64,000 bases of DNA from an uncultured Bacilli bacterium (GTDB taxonomy: Bacteria; Bacillota_I; Bacilli_A; RF39; UBA660). The notes under the pieces are model-generated. The model did no database searches, was not told the DNA's origin, and worked only from the letters and a program-made list of their open reading frames with translations. The position numbers and the translations under genes were made by a program. This document shows positions 18,057 through 27,230 of the stretch, in pieces. Positions within the stretch are counted from its first letter, which is position 1, and the number at the start of each line of letters is the position of its first letter. Where the stretch lies: contig CAKPBJ010000002.1 in NCBI GenBank assembly GCA_934140575.1, positions 60,707 to 124,706 on the forward strand, in the 5' to 3' direction.

Positions 18057-18203
18057 AATTTCACCTCCTATTATAATTTGATTTTATCATATTTTTAGTC
18101 TTTTTAATATAATATAGAAAAAACATTTTTTATAATTCTCCTACTTAACATAATTTTTAGTGTATATAGAATATATAATTTTATATGTAAAATTTAATTA
18201 AAA
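18018..18203. repeat. Direct repeat R2, right copy (working lemA start and leader)
   Basis: Matches 14253-14440 with few differences. This copy carries an intact ribosome site and continues into complete lemA. Confidence 0.85.
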
Positions 18204-18240
18204 AAAATAGCCAATACATAACTGCATTGACTAAATAAAT
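18204..18240. repeat. Partial third copy of R1 (terminator hairpin only)
   Basis: The first ~37 bases of R1, including TAGCCAAT...ATTGACTA at 18208-18233, follow R2 here as they do at 14439. The match then stops. This places a second terminator-like hairpin between the putative RNA at 18.3-18.7 kb and lemA. Confidence 0.75.
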
Positions 18241-18286
18241 AAAAATTACGTGTTGGGGCAATCCCATCTATTTGATAATTATACAT

Positions 18287-18700
18287 AAAAAAAGCACTGA
18301 TTGATAGTCAATACTTTTTTCAAGGCAATACAATGAATTATATCTAATAGCCTATCAAACTATCTTCCATAATCTCTTACTTAAGGTGCCTACCACGTGA
18401 TCACATAACTAATAGTTGTAAGAATACCATTGACCGACACATTTTAAAGATTGGACCATGATATATTTCTTATAATAATATTTATTTCACTATTATTATT
18501 TTCCATACACCAACGAGAGCTGAATGTTAATAAATAACATCCAAGTAATTATTTATTATATTATTTGATCCCTGACTATATATCACTATATAATCTCCTA
18601 AATAACATCATAATCACTAATAGCTCCACTCAATCTCTAAAACTTTATTGTCATATCTATTAGCTATATTTATTAAACCATACAATTCTAATTTATGCAA
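18287..18700 (-). ncRNA. Candidate structured RNA in a 0.6 kb gene-free stretch
   Basis: Between 18240 and 18840 no coding frame is convincing, yet the minus strand shows blocks of higher GC and local stems: ATGTTA/TAACAT around 18512-18542, a CTAATAG/CTATTAG pair of about 7 bases, the palindrome AACTATTAGTT, and a final stem with a T7 tract (18287-18320). A possible promoter on the minus strand is TTGCAT with TTTAAT 17 bases later near 18700. The length of about 410 bases fits a housekeeping RNA, but I find no T-arm/CCA end of tmRNA, no GAGGAAAGTC of RNase P and no T-box. The class is unknown and the RNA itself is unproven. Confidence 0.3.
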
Positions 18701-18851
18701 CACTTTTTTTAAAATTTTTTTAATTTTTTTTATAAAATTTATTAAAACCTAGTAATATCAACAAATTAAATAAAAATATTTTTTTAATATTTATCCCCCC
18801 TATTATAAAAATAAATAGTATGTTAAACTAAAATATGAGGAGATGATATTT

Positions 18852-19553
18852 TTGAAAGATAAAAGAATTCTCTTAAAACTAAGTGGTGAAGTTTTAAGTG
18901 GTTCACAACATCATGGTATTGACTTTAATAGAACTCTTGAAATTGCAAGAGAAATAAAAGAATGTGTAGAAGAAGGATACGAAATTGGAATTGTTGTAGG
19001 TGGAGGAAATTTCTGGCGTGGCAAATCAAATGAGTATATGGATCGTGCAACATCAGACTACATTGGTATGTTAGGCACAGTAATGAATGCTTTAGCCCTA
19101 GGAGATGCCTTCAAACAAATAAATGTTCCTGTAAGAGTACAAACAGGAGTCGAAATGCGTCAAATCGCTGAATTCTATATAAAAGATAGAGCAATTCGTC
19201 ATTTAGAAAAAGGAAGAGTTGTAATATTTGGATGTGGAACAGGAAGTCCATTCTTCTCAACAGATACCGCAAGTGCACTAAGAGCCGCAGAAATAAATGC
19301 AGACATCTTAATAAAGGCAACAAAAGTAGACGGAGTATACAACAAAGATCCTAAAAAATATAAAGACGCAATTAAATATAATGAAATAAAATATATTGAT
19401 GTTTTAAATAAAAAACTAAACGTCATGGACTCAACCGCAATAAGTCTATGTATGGAAGAAAACATTCCAATAATGGTATTCAATATTGAAGAAAAAGGTA
19501 ATCTAAAAAAAGCAATTATAGATAAATCAATCGGTACAATTATAAATAAATAA
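18852..19553 (+). CDS. pyrH: UMP kinase
   Basis: About 233 residues of the bacterial hexameric UMP kinase family. It begins RILLKLSGEVLSG, followed by GIVVGGGNFWRG, DYIGMLGTVMNALAL and FGCGTGSPFFSTDTASALRA, then ILIKATKVDGVYNKDPKK: all signatures of PyrH. The enzyme makes UDP from UMP and ATP. AGGAG touches the ATG at 18843 with no gap, so the TTG at 18852, nine bases after AGGAG, is the likelier start. It is alone on the plus strand, not beside tsf or frr as in many Firmicutes, with its own terminator. Confidence 0.95.
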   Translation: MKDKRILLKLSGEVLSGSQHHGIDFNRTLEIAREIKECVEEGYEIGIVVGGGNFWRGKSNEYMDRATSDYIGMLGTVMNALALGDAFKQINVPVRVQTGVEMRQIAEFYIKDRAIRHLEKGRVVIFGCGTGSPFFSTDTASALRAAEINADILIKATKVDGVYNKDPKKYKDAIKYNEIKYIDVLNKKLNVMDSTAISLCMEENIPIMVFNIEEKGNLKKAIIDKSIGTIINK

Positions 19554-19561
19554 GCAAACAA

Positions 19562-19594
19562 AAAACTCAAGTTCAAATTAATGAGCTTGAGTTT
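19562..19594. terminator. Bidirectional terminator between pyrH and the surface-protein gene
   Basis: AAAACTCAAG / CTTGAGTTTT form a 10-pair stem with A and T tracts on both sides, serving the two convergent genes. Confidence 0.85.
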
Positions 19595-19602
19595 TAATTT
19601 AT

Positions 19603-20775
19603 CTAATTTGTATAAGTAAATAAAACATCATGATTAGGCATTTTAAAAGTAGAACCTTTATAAACAGTAATAAACTTTAAACTATCCCATTTATCAACTG
19701 CATTACTAAATTGCATTACAACATTATCATCCTTATTATATTGATAACCAAATTGTTCCATTGTATCAACATCATATGAATAATCATCAAAGTTCTCAAC
19801 TTTTGTTGGCATTCCACAAATTATTTCTTCTGGAATATAAGATACACCAGAAACCATCTGGATTGGTATCTCAGTACCATCCAATTCTGTACATTCAGTA
19901 TTATCAAAACTATATAATTTTGGTAAAGTTGGATTAACCTTAACTGTTTCTCCAACAGAATGAAGGCCCTTTTCTTTATAAAGTATATTGTAATAATATA
20001 CATACTTATTATCTTCACTTACACTATCAGAATAAACAACAGCATGACTCTCAGCATGTGATAAATCATAATTATCAACTTCACTTGCCTTAATAAAACC
20101 TTCAATGTTATATCCAACAGAATATCCCTTTTCAATTACTACGTTAGAATTTACTGTTATCTTTAAATAATCAATTGCCTTTACAAATAAAGGTACTGAA
20201 AGTAAACTAAATAAAACTAAAACATTCAATCCTCTATTTTTCTTGTTTTTAAATAAGAAAATTAAAGTAACACACATAACTACTAAAATAATTAATGCCC
20301 AAGAATTATTAAAAGTCTTAGGGTTATTTACGCCATCAGATAATTTCAATACTGCACTATTTTTTTCACTATATTTACCGTCTACATAATTACTTTCATC
20401 TAATTTTTTATTATATGTAACAGTAACATAGAACTCAGTATCAGAATTAGCTTTTAAAATATCCGCATTATCATACTTATAAGAAATATATTTACTATTT
20501 TCAAAATTAGAATCAACAGATATTTTATAATCTTTACTATCTTTATTCTCAACTACGATCTTATATTTAGCGTAATCATTAACTTCCTTAAACTTAAGAT
20601 CAAAATCCATACTTAATCCATTAGCTTTTGCTTTACTAGCCTCTGTAGTATTAATTGATTTATCAACTAAATCAATAGATTTAATAGTTACACCACCACT
20701 TGCATAAACATTAGTAGTACTTAAAAACATAATAAGTACAAAAGAAATACATAATAATAATTTTTTTATTTTCAT
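19603..20775 (-). CDS. Exported membrane-anchored protein, paralogue A
   Basis: 390 residues. A signal peptide (KIKKLLLCISFVLIMFLSTTNVYA) leads to a domain beginning GGVTIKSIDLVDKSINTTEA that is nearly identical to that of the next gene. Two membrane segments follow (SWALIILVVMCVTLIFLF and VLVLFSLLSVPLFVKA), then YLKITVNSNVVIEKGYSVGY and a divergent C-terminal region ending FKMPNHDVLFTYTN. The first ~215 residues differ from the paralogue at only a few positions while the tails differ widely, which suggests a constant base and variable tip. The function is unknown; an envelope or adhesin role is inferred from topology. Confidence 0.7.
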   Translation of the reverse strand: MKIKKLLLCISFVLIMFLSTTNVYASGGVTIKSIDLVDKSINTTEASKAKANGLSMDFDLKFKEVNDYAKYKIVVENKDSKDYKISVDSNFENSKYISYKYDNADILKANSDTEFYVTVTYNKKLDESNYVDGKYSEKNSAVLKLSDGVNNPKTFNNSWALIILVVMCVTLIFLFKNKKNRGLNVLVLFSLLSVPLFVKAIDYLKITVNSNVVIEKGYSVGYNIEGFIKASEVDNYDLSHAESHAVVYSDSVSEDNKYVYYYNILYKEKGLHSVGETVKVNPTLPKLYSFDNTECTELDGTEIPIQMVSGVSYIPEEIICGMPTKVENFDDYSYDVDTMEQFGYQYNKDDNVVMQFSNAVDKWDSLKFITVYKGSTFKMPNHDVLFTYTN

Positions 20776-20825
20776 AAACTCATCATCTCACCTATAATTA
20801 AATTTTTAAAAATAAATTTCTAATG

Positions 20826-22055
20826 TTATCCATTTTTCATAACAACAAGTAATACCTTATGATTAGGCATAACAAAAGTAGAATTATCATCAGCAAATAT
20901 TTCTCCATCATCTTGCCAATTATCACTTGCATTAGTAAAATTCATAGAAATATTGTCATCTTTTCCTATTGGATAACCAGCATAATTACTAATTTCTCGT
21001 GAATATAAATAGAAATCAAATCCCATCTTTTGAGGAGATGGACAAATAACATCCCCTATAGGTACTATAGGTGCTGTAGATCCCATAGCTAAACTCATTA
21101 CATCTTCTTCACTACTAGAACCTTTCATTACAGAACTTCCATCAGAATATTTACAATTATCAAAATCAAAATTATATGCAACTGGTTTCTCATTACTTAC
21201 ACTTACCTTTTCCCCAGGAGCATACTTTTTCTTTCCTTTATAAATTATACCTTCACAATACAAATACCTATTTTCTTCACTTATACTGCCTGCATAAACT
21301 TTTGAATTATCATTACAATCAGCATGTGATAAATCATAATTATCAACTTCACTTGCTTTAATGAAACCAGCCATAACAGCATAATCAACAGAATAGCCTT
21401 TCTCAATTACTACGTTAGAATTTACTGTTATTTTTAAATAATCAATTGCCTTTACAAATAAAGGTACTGAAAGTAAACTAAATAAAACTAAAGCATTAAA
21501 TCCTCTATTTTTCTTGTTTGTAAATAAGAAAACTAAAGTAACACACATAATTACTAAAACAATTAATGACCAAGAATTATTAAAAGTCTTAGGATTACTT
21601 ACACCATCAGATAATTTCAATACTGCACTATTTTTTTCACTATATTTACCATCTACATAATTACTTTCATCTAATTTTTTATTATATGTAATAGTAACAT
21701 AGAACTCAGTATCTGAATTAGCTTTTAAAATATCCGCATTATCATACTTATAAGAAATATATTTACTATTTTCAAAATTAGAATCAACAGATATTTTATA
21801 GTCTTTATTATCCTTATTCTCAACTACGATTTTATATTTAGCATAATCATTAACTTCCTTAAATTTAAGGTCAAAATCCATACTTAATCCATTGGCTTTT
21901 GCTTTACTAGCCTCTGTAGTATTAATTGATTTATCAACTAAATCAATAGATTTAATAGTTACACCATCACTTGCGTAAACATTAGTAATACTAAAGAACA
22001 CAACAAAAATCATAGAAAAGAATAATAAAATCTTCCTACATTTTAAAAATTCCAT
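20826..22055 (-). CDS. Exported membrane-anchored protein, paralogue B
   Basis: About 409 residues from ATG 22055, with AGGTG ahead (ATG codons further upstream lack a ribosome site). The signal peptide (MEFLKCRKILLFFSMIFVVF...VYA) and the DGVTIKSIDLVDKSINTTEA domain repeat those of paralogue A almost residue for residue, as do the two membrane segments. After EKGYSVDY the tail diverges: it contains CNDNSKVYAGSISEENRYLYC and ends FVMPNHKVLLVVMKNG. It lies 50 bases upstream of paralogue A, so the pair is a recent tandem duplication and probably one transcript. Gene conversion could keep the first parts alike. Confidence 0.7.
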   Translation of the reverse strand: MEFLKCRKILLFFSMIFVVFFSITNVYASDGVTIKSIDLVDKSINTTEASKAKANGLSMDFDLKFKEVNDYAKYKIVVENKDNKDYKISVDSNFENSKYISYKYDNADILKANSDTEFYVTITYNKKLDESNYVDGKYSEKNSAVLKLSDGVSNPKTFNNSWSLIVLVIMCVTLVFLFTNKKNRGFNALVLFSLLSVPLFVKAIDYLKITVNSNVVIEKGYSVDYAVMAGFIKASEVDNYDLSHADCNDNSKVYAGSISEENRYLYCEGIIYKGKKKYAPGEKVSVSNEKPVAYNFDFDNCKYSDGSSVMKGSSSEEDVMSLAMGSTAPIVPIGDVICPSPQKMGFDFYLYSREISNYAGYPIGKDDNISMNFTNASDNWQDDGEIFADDNSTFVMPNHKVLLVVMKNG

Positions 22056-22095
22056 ATAACCAACACCTACCTTAAACATATAGTAACACCTAAAC

Positions 22096-22121
22096 AAAAA
22101 AAAATCTACCCCGTAGATTTT
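22096..22121 (-). terminator. Terminator of the fic operon
   Basis: AAATCTAC-GGGG-GTAGATTT on the minus strand followed by a T-rich run, directly after the fic stop. Confidence 0.8.
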
Positions 22122-22775
22122 TTACTTTACACTTTTATTAATTTTTTCTTTTTCATTAGTTTTTTCAAGTATTGATGAAAATAATATAAATAAATCTGTA
22201 TAATTAAGTAATGCATCAGCTTTAATAATCGCATTTACGTATTTTTTTCTATCCTCAATCAACGAATAATTAAGACAGCATCTATCTAAACCATTAATAT
22301 CGCAAACATAATTCATATATCTTCTTATAAATTCTCTTTCACATCTACCATTACCTTCACGAAAAGGATGTGTTGCGTCTAAATCAGAATAAATTTCCAC
22401 AACAACTTTTAAAAGTTCATCATAAGATTTAACATGCAATGCTCTTGATTTAGCTTTTTTTAATATGCTCTCAAGGGAACCATAAATATTCTGTGGTAAA
22501 CAAAAAGCAAAACTTTTCGCAATAACTTCATCTCTTATCTTACCTGCAAAAGGATAAATATCTCCAAATAACTCTTCATGTATGCTTAAGTAATAAGGAA
22601 CATCAAATTTAATCTTATCTTCCCTTAAATACATTTTAGATAACTTATAACTAGTAATCATTCTCTCAGCTTTATTAAGTTCATCCTCATCCTTAATACC
22701 AAGCTTATTAATTAATACACCATCTTTAATATATTTAGACTTATATTCAAGTAATTCCTTATCTATTCTTCCCAT
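22122..22775 (-). CDS. Fic-domain AMPylator toxin
   Basis: 217 residues with the complete Fic motif HPFREGNGR at 136-144, including the catalytic His and the anion-binding loop, and a flap region near YPFAGKIRDEVIAKS. The class moves AMP from ATP to a Ser/Thr/Tyr or other hydroxyl of a target protein; in VbhT- or FicT-type systems DNA gyrase and topoisomerase IV are hit. Because the inhibitory helix is in the separate upstream protein, this would be a class I Fic. Its start lies inside the 3' end of the antitoxin gene (17-base overlap). The target in this organism is unknown. Confidence 0.92.
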   Translation of the reverse strand: MGRIDKELLEYKSKYIKDGVLINKLGIKDEDELNKAERMITSYKLSKMYLREDKIKFDVPYYLSIHEELFGDIYPFAGKIRDEVIAKSFAFCLPQNIYGSLESILKKAKSRALHVKSYDELLKVVVEIYSDLDATHPFREGNGRCEREFIRRYMNYVCDINGLDRCCLNYSLIEDRKKYVNAIIKADALLNYTDLFILFSSILEKTNEKEKINKSVK

Positions 22776-22983
22776 AGGATTTCACCTCGTTTTTCTTGAA
22801 TTCACTGTTTTTCTCTTCTTTTCTTTTAATTTCCTCAACAAGTGAATATAAAAAACTCTGATCAGTTTTACACTTCATTATATCATCAAATATTTTACGT
22901 GTTTCAGCAATACTAAGTCCATTATTTTCTAAAGAATTACTAGCATTCGCATAATTAATAGCCTCATTTATCTTTTCTTCCAT
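22759..22983 (-). CDS. VbhA-like antitoxin of the Fic protein
   Basis: The 74-residue protein has ANASNSLENNGLS, which fits the inhibitory motif S/T-x-x-x-E-G/N with Ser15, Glu19 and Asn20; Glu would push away the ATP gamma-phosphate in the Fic active site. The pattern YANASNSLE-N-G-L-S matches the VbhA antitoxin family. The tail is basic. It is encoded immediately before and overlapping fic, the normal order for class I pairs. A ribosome site GGAGG lies before the start. Confidence 0.82.
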   Translation of the reverse strand: MEEKINEAINYANASNSLENNGLSIAETRKIFDDIMKCKTDQSFLYSLVEEIKRKEEKNSEFKKNEVKSYGKNR

Positions 22984-23039
22984 TACATATCTCCTCCACT
23001 TAGCTTATAATAATATCACAAATATATAAGAAATACAAT

Positions 23040-23696
23040 CTACCTATCTCTTATATTAAACTTTATATATTTAGAAAACACCTCATCCATAATAAATTCT
23101 AAAGTATCATTAGTTAAATCCTTAATAATAATATAATTTTCACAATTAGGATAAACTATATAAATATTATGACCATTAACAAGTTCACAATTATTAGTTT
23201 TAATATACTTAAATATATAACTAAATATATCACTCTTTAAAAGTAATTCTAAATTATCACTAACTTCCATAGTACAAGCAAATGGAATAAATAAAATAAT
23301 ATTTTCCATATCATTAGCTTTACTAATCCTATTAACCATTTCACGATAAAACACCGAATTAATTAACCTATCACTATCATGACTATCTATTGCTTTATAT
23401 ATCTCATTTATTTCACTTTCTAGTTCTTCTATAAATGTATATAAATTATCTTTATTAATTGCGAGTGCTTGACATTGCTTTTCAAAAAACAATATCTTCG
23501 CATCATAAAACTTATAATCATCAGATACAAAATCACTTTCATTATGTGACTGATTCAAAATATATTTATAATTACCATTAAATATAATTTCTGATTCATT
23601 CATTAATTTTAAAATTATTGGTTCATATACTTTTTTCTTAAGTAAATCTTTATAATCATCATAAATAATACAATCGAATTCTATACTATTATTCAT
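23040..23696 (-). CDS. Protein of unknown function in the addAB operon
   Basis: 218 residues, no signal peptide or membrane helix. It starts MNNSIEFDCIIYDDYKDLLK and contains a SEINEIYKAIDSHDSDRLI helix and a IILFIPFACTMEVSDNLELLL stretch. No motif identifies a family. Its start overlaps the phosphatase stop by four bases, so translation is coupled and it is the last gene of the addB-addA-phosphatase string. Its role may be linked to the phosphatase rather than to recombination. Roughly equal spread of Asp, Asn, Ile and Lys fits the host. Confidence 0.7.
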   Translation of the reverse strand: MNNSIEFDCIIYDDYKDLLKKKVYEPIILKLMNESEIIFNGNYKYILNQSHNESDFVSDDYKFYDAKILFFEKQCQALAINKDNLYTFIEELESEINEIYKAIDSHDSDRLINSVFYREMVNRISKANDMENIILFIPFACTMEVSDNLELLLKSDIFSYIFKYIKTNNCELVNGHNIYIVYPNCENYIIIKDLTNDTLEFIMDEVFSKYIKFNIRDR

Positions 23697-24139
23697 AAGT
23701 TATACTCCATTATTATTTTATTTAATAATTCATCTACTCCCTTATTAATATCATTATAAGTAGTTTCAAAATCATCAGTATACCAAGGATCATCTATATC
23801 ATAAGGAAGCAAAGTAATAACTTTTCCTTCCTTATCATTAAATACCATATTTATTCTTTTTACATAAATATCTTCCATACAAACAAAATAATCATATTTA
23901 AAATAATCATCTTTCTGTAATTGCCTAGCTCTCCTATGTTCAAAAGCAATTCCCTTTTCTTTTAATTTTTTTTGGGCTGGTGAATACATATCATGTCCCA
24001 CTTCTTCATCTGATATTCCAAGAGATGAAACATATATCTTATCAGTAAGGCCTAAATCTTTAATCTTACTCTTACAAATAAATTCTGCCATAGGACTACG
24101 ACAAATATTTCCTAAACAAACAAAACAAATATTAATCAT
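23693..24139 (-). CDS. Low-molecular-weight protein tyrosine phosphatase
   Basis: 148 residues, the usual size. The phosphate loop ICFVCLGNICRSPMAEF (C-x5-R-S) sits at the very N-terminus with Cys 8 near the front. The general acid region is DIDDPWYTDDFETTYND, a D-P-W/F-Y signature. The family removes phosphate from Tyr or, in some, from arginine (YwlE type: a small Thr instead of Ile in the loop discriminates, and here the loop has Ile, favouring Tyr). It is encoded with an 8-base overlap after addA. No Tyr kinase is seen in the window. Confidence 0.9.
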   Translation of the reverse strand: MINICFVCLGNICRSPMAEFICKSKIKDLGLTDKIYVSSLGISDEEVGHDMYSPAQKKLKEKGIAFEHRRARQLQKDDYFKYDYFVCMEDIYVKRINMVFNDKEGKVITLLPYDIDDPWYTDDFETTYNDINKGVDELLNKIIMEYNL

Positions 24140-27100
24140 CTATTACCTCTCTATATTTTTCATCAATTATTGAATATAAATAACATTTAGTAACTTTTCC
24201 AGTCTTCTTTGAAATAAAATGCCTATATCCATTTAATTGTTTATCATATAACTCATCATCAATATTTTTTAACTTATAATCAATAATAGTCATACAATCT
24301 CCCTCAATCAATAAATCAATTATTCCATGACTTACAGTATCATTTTCCGAATATAAGAATTCATATTCCTTATACATTTTAAGATTAAGTTTATCCTTCA
24401 TCAAATCACTATTAATAAAAGCAAGTATTTTATCTTTTATCTTAGAATCAATCAAATCAAGACCAACTGGATTATTAAAATCTAACTCTTCCAATATTTC
24501 ATGTACACGAGTACCAAACTCCATAAGCTCCATCTCGTCATGAGAAATCAAATGAATTGTATCTTTAGAATAATGAACATCATTTAATTCATGACTTTCA
24601 ATTTCCATCTCATTAACAACCAAACTATCACTATCTAAAACCAAATTATCACTACTACTTTTACTATTTATTAAATAATCTTTACTACCAATAATATCAG
24701 TCTTAGTAATATATGGAACTAAATTAGAGTAAATTGACTTCATAATAGATAAAAATGAATTATACTTTTCACGAATATAACCAGGAACTATATCAAATAT
24801 TTCAGTTCCTTCTTCCTGTTCTGGCATAACAATAATCATCTTTTCCTTAGCTCTTGTAACTGCAACATATAAAAGTCTAATCTTCTCACTAATCTCCTCT
24901 ATCTTAGTATTATACTTAAGTAAAGTCTTTAAAATAGTATCTTTATAATATTCATCTACTTTTGGGAGAATAAGTCCATATCTATCATCAAAAATAATTT
25001 TCTCCTTTAACTCCATCATATTAAATTTAGAAGAAAAACCTGCAAAATAACAAATCGGAAATTCTAATCCCTTAGACTTATGAATAGTCATAATCTTACA
25101 ACTATTACCACTATCACTATTAACATTAAATTTAAGTTCGTATCCACTATCAAATATTTCATTTAAATAATCAACAAAGTCATAAATAGTCTTCCCAGTT
25201 CCAGAATAATCATTTATAAGATTATAAAAATACTCACATCTAACTCTAAAAGATTTAACATTATTAATAGTAAGAAGTTTCTCTTCATAATTAAATTTAT
25301 CAAGTACCATTCTAATAAACTCAGTAGCACTTACATATTCTAAATCTTTAGATAACTCTAAACAAATATTATATAATTCACTATTCTTATAAGTATTATT
25401 AGTTAAGTAATCATATATTTCACTATCACTCATCTTAAATAGAAAACTACGTCCAATAGACATAAAAGTATATTTAAACTCTTTATCAAATCTACCTTCA
25501 TGTACACAAATAATTAATCTTAATAAATTCTTTAAAACAATCGCATCATCATCTTTTTTTAATGATTCTTCTTTTAAAATTGATAAAGGAATATGCAAAT
25601 ACTCAAATATCTTCTTATAAAGTACAAAATTACTACTCTTATCTAATAAGATAACAAAGTCACTATATTCTATATCTCTAAGTACTCTTTTTTTCTTATC
25701 AAAAACTTGAAACTTATTATTAATCTTTTCTTTTATATCATTACCAATAATAAATGCTTCTTCTTCATCTTTACTTATTTTACCTAGATCATTTCCATAA
25801 GTAATAACAGAAAAATCATAATTCTGATTAGTACTACCTCTTTCAATATAATCATTATTTCCAAATACCATTCTATGACTTGCTTTATAGTCAGCTCCGC
25901 CTAAATTATCATCCATAAATAAGTCGAATAACAAATTAATATTATTTAATACCTCAGCTCGAGATCTAAAATTCTTAAGTAAATCTATTTTAATACCTTT
26001 ATCAGTATCACGATAAAGATCATATTTATTCTTAAAAATATAAGGATTAGCATTTCTAAATCTATAAATTGATTGTTTAATATCTCCTACCATATAAACA
26101 TTATTATTAGAAATAAGAGAAATAAATTTTTCTTGAGTATCACTAGTATCTTGATACTCATCAACTAAAATCTCATTAAAACTATTAGTAAGTTCTTCTC
26201 TTATATCAGGATTATCTTCAACTACTCTAATAGCCATACGCGCAATATCTGTAAAGTTATATATTTCATTAGTAACCTTATATTCTTCTAATAAAGAATC
26301 AAGTTCTCTAAGTATATCAACAATAACTTCTATAGAATTATATGTCGATTCAATTTCTTCTCTCATCTCAGTTGTATCCTTATAGGTACATAATTCTTTT
26401 ATTTCCTTAGCAATCGCAAAAATTGCACTTTTAACTTTCTTTCCTTCCTCATCAGACCCTCTAGGTACAACAACACTCTTATAATCACACCCAGAAACAA
26501 AATCTTCATAATCTTGGGCATTAATAATTTTATCTAAAGAATCACTCACTTTACATACAAAATCACCATCAAAATAATCCTCTAACTCAATCATTAACTT
26601 ATTTATATCACTTTGTTTCTTTTTTAAAATACCAACATACTCATTTATATAATTATCTATTTTATCTAAACTATTAATAGAAAAATAATTCTCTAAATAC
26701 TTTTCTTTATCATATTTAAGTTCTATTTTTTTATAAGCATTAAGTATATAATCCTTTAATTCTTTATCATCTTTTAAACAAAAATCATTAATCATCTTCT
26801 TAAATTTAAGATTATTACTCTCATAATATTTATCAAAAATACTATCTATTAATTCATGTTTTTTTATATCGATTATAACTTCATCAGAAATTTTTATCTT
26901 ATTAGTAACATTAAGTCTTGTATGATATTTCTTTACCATAGAAAGTGAAAAAGAATCAAACGTAGTAATATAAGCTCCATCTATCAAATTAGCTTCTTCC
27001 TCAAGTCCTGGAGTTTGATTAATAGTATCTCTAATTCTATCTTTCATCTCAGCTGCTGCTGCATTAGTAAATGTTAAAACTAACAATTGATTAACATGAA

Positions 27101-27230
27101 CTCCAGCCTTTAATTTTCTTTGTACTCTAGCCGTAAGAACAGCAGTCTTCCCAGATCCAGCCCCAGCAGATACAATAATATTTGCACCTTCTGTATCAAT
27201 TGCCTCTTGTTGTTCCTTAGTCCATCCCAC
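24132..27230 (-). CDS. addA: AddA helicase-nuclease subunit
   Basis: 1032 residues, somewhat shorter than Bacillus AddA (about 1230). Walker A AGAGSGKT at 22-29 comes with LLVLTFTNAAAAEMKDRI, DEYQDTSDTQEKFI (motif II), VGDIKQSIYRFRNANP (III), KNFRSRAEVLNNIN (IV), MTIHKSKGLEFPICYFAG (V) and RLLYVAVTRAKEKMIIV (VI). The C-terminus holds a PD-(D/E)xK nuclease (GIIDLLIEGD ... IIDYKLKN). With AddB it resects double-strand breaks for RecA. The start is a GTG after GGAGGTG and overlaps the addB stop. Confidence 0.95.
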   Translation of the reverse strand: MGWTKEQQEAIDTEGANIIVSAGAGSGKTAVLTARVQRKLKAGVHVNQLLVLTFTNAAAAEMKDRIRDTINQTPGLEEEANLIDGAYITTFDSFSLSMVKKYHTRLNVTNKIKISDEVIIDIKKHELIDSIFDKYYESNNLKFKKMINDFCLKDDKELKDYILNAYKKIELKYDKEKYLENYFSINSLDKIDNYINEYVGILKKKQSDINKLMIELEDYFDGDFVCKVSDSLDKIINAQDYEDFVSGCDYKSVVVPRGSDEEGKKVKSAIFAIAKEIKELCTYKDTTEMREEIESTYNSIEVIVDILRELDSLLEEYKVTNEIYNFTDIARMAIRVVEDNPDIREELTNSFNEILVDEYQDTSDTQEKFISLISNNNVYMVGDIKQSIYRFRNANPYIFKNKYDLYRDTDKGIKIDLLKNFRSRAEVLNNINLLFDLFMDDNLGGADYKASHRMVFGNNDYIERGSTNQNYDFSVITYGNDLGKISKDEEEAFIIGNDIKEKINNKFQVFDKKKRVLRDIEYSDFVILLDKSSNFVLYKKIFEYLHIPLSILKEESLKKDDDAIVLKNLLRLIICVHEGRFDKEFKYTFMSIGRSFLFKMSDSEIYDYLTNNTYKNSELYNICLELSKDLEYVSATEFIRMVLDKFNYEEKLLTINNVKSFRVRCEYFYNLINDYSGTGKTIYDFVDYLNEIFDSGYELKFNVNSDSGNSCKIMTIHKSKGLEFPICYFAGFSSKFNMMELKEKIIFDDRYGLILPKVDEYYKDTILKTLLKYNTKIEEISEKIRLLYVAVTRAKEKMIIVMPEQEEGTEIFDIVPGYIREKYNSFLSIMKSIYSNLVPYITKTDIIGSKDYLINSKSSSDNLVLDSDSLVVNEMEIESHELNDVHYSKDTIHLISHDEMELMEFGTRVHEILEELDFNNPVGLDLIDSKIKDKILAFINSDLMKDKLNLKMYKEYEFLYSENDTVSHGIIDLLIEGDCMTIIDYKLKNIDDELYDKQLNGYRHFISKKTGKVTKCYLYSIIDEKYREVIDD

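Noticed and set aside
18287..18700. tmRNA, RNase P RNA or T-box leader
   Set aside because: None of their fixed signatures (T-arm with CCA, GAGGAAAGTC, GGGTGG-ACCGCG) is present on either strand; only an unnamed RNA candidate is kept.
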